Part shown: positions 7,503 through 7,905 of the stretch, piece after piece | Numbering within the stretch: position 1 is the first letter of the stretch | Layout of the letters: each line of letters opens with the position of its first letter | Origin: Candidatus Sumerlaeota bacterium | Lineage (GTDB): Bacteria; Sumerlaeota; Sumerlaeia; UBA8349 | Assembly: GCA_003501375.1 (NCBI GenBank) | Contig: DNPO01000305.1 | Location: forward strand, 1,597 to 9,501 | Length of the DNA: 7,905 nucleotides | Reading direction: 5' to 3' | Position numbers and translations under genes: made by a program | Notes under the pieces: model-generated | What the model was told of the DNA's origin: nothing | Databases searched by the model: none | The model's input: the letters and a program-made list of their open reading frames with translations, nothing else

Positions 7503-7545
7503 AGAGTAACGCCTTACTGTTTGCGTATAACCAAGTAAGAACAGT
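7503..7545 (-). promoter_or_regulatory. Leader of the sensor kinase with RBS inside competing hairpins
   Basis: On the minus strand the probable Shine-Dalgarno AAGG (7515-7512) lies nine bases before the kinase ATG. The segment AGTAA (7518-7514), which runs into it, can pair with TTACT just downstream (7509-7505; GGCG loop). As AGTAAG it can also pair with CTTACT upstream (7539-7534). The overlapping AACAGT (7521-7516) can pair with ACTGTT (7545-7540). These three pairings are mutually exclusive and place the RBS differently. The complementarity is seen directly; a regulatory role is inference. I found no clear -35/-10 pair. Confidence 0.4.
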
Positions 7546-7905
7546 ATTGCCGCTATTCCGTTTTTTTGCTGTATAAAAGAAGCCTATCTAAATGCTACGT
7601 CATTGTGGCTTTGGAATCAAATGAAATCAAAATGACGATTGCCGGTGGGGGTGCATCTTGTCACTGCGGTCATCTCCCGCCGCCTATTTTTCGCTGCAGC
7701 AGCCTATGGGGGCGAAGAGTAGAACAGTCCCGGCTGTTCTTTGCACGGACACCAGACGGCGGTTCCAGAAGATTTGTGGTGCTTAAACCCTGCTTCTTTA
7801 CTGCGGTAGCCAGAGATATTGTGGTGTGTGCTGGGGGCACTTGTAAATTGAATTCAGGTTTTCCCTCCACATCCTCACCCATTTTTAATTTGCATGATTG
7901 TTGAT
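7546..7905. other. Gene-poor region upstream of the sensor kinase
   Basis: About 360 bp with no gene I can support. A plus-strand frame (7566-7904) and a minus-strand frame (7882-7670, open to the window edge) exist. Neither has a ribosome binding site or recognisable protein features. The stretch contains a T7 run at 7561-7567, three copies of GCCTAT (7582, 7682, 7702) and a 7-bp inverted repeat at 7721-7740. The kinase promoter should lie here or in the leader, but I cannot place it. Confidence 0.5.
7721..7740. repeat. 7-bp perfect inverted repeat
   Basis: AGAACAG (7721-7727) and CTGTTCT (7734-7740) are exact reverse complements around the 6-base loop TCCCGG. On the plus strand only TT follows, so it is a poor terminator. 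A dyad about 220 bp upstream of the kinase start could also be a protein-binding site; this is not testable from one copy. Confidence 0.35.

Noticed and set aside
7670..7882. Minus-strand 70-codon frame upstream of the kinase, open to the window edge
   Set aside because: It could be the tail of a gene outside the window, but there is no Shine-Dalgarno before its ATG, no family resemblance and an Arg/Lys-rich end. The evidence is too weak to call.
7566..7904. Plus-strand 112-codon frame in the gene-poor end
   Set aside because: No ribosome binding site, Cys/Pro/Arg-rich low-quality composition and no recognisable motif. It is better explained as chance.

Overview
The window looks like chromosomal DNA of a free-living, probably Gram-negative bacterium with roughly balanced base composition. 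It carries a secreted glycosidase with an ordinary Sec signal peptide, a CHASE2-type receptor cyclase and a very large multi-PAS hybrid sensor kinase. That mix is common in Deltaproteobacteria-like and PVC-group (Lentisphaerota/Verrucomicrobiota) genomes. No single feature fixes the phylum, so this placement is inference. I see no phage, transposase, CRISPR, tRNA or rRNA sequence.

Layout: positions 3-1274 (+) hold the 5'-truncated remainder of an M20-family metallodipeptidase of the PepV/Sapep type. Its stop codon overlaps the first possible start of a GH16 laminarinase-like beta-glucanase (1274-2131, +). A convergent intergenic region of about 220 bp follows. It contains a perfect 12-bp-stem palindrome with a T-rich tail that fits a terminator for the minus-strand operon, and a 10-bp direct repeat spaced by 21 bp. 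On the minus strand a hybrid histidine kinase (7502-4590) is followed, after a gap of about 100 bp, by a CHASE2 adenylate cyclase (4491-2353). The last 400 bp (7503-7905) contain the kinase leader with competing hairpins around its ribosome binding site, and otherwise no convincing gene.

How the genes may work together: the minus-strand pair is a two-gene signalling cassette. One protein is a 5TMR-LYT/PAS sensor kinase that ends in a receiver domain with no output domain. The other is a membrane receptor that makes cAMP from an extracytoplasmic CHASE2 signal. The plus-strand pair combines a cytoplasmic dipeptidase with an exported glucanase; apart from shared transcription I see no functional link. 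The most unusual feature is a cysteine ladder in the kinase's first PAS domain (seven cysteines at four-residue spacing in two blocks, plus one between them), which could bind a metal or cofactor or act as a redox switch.
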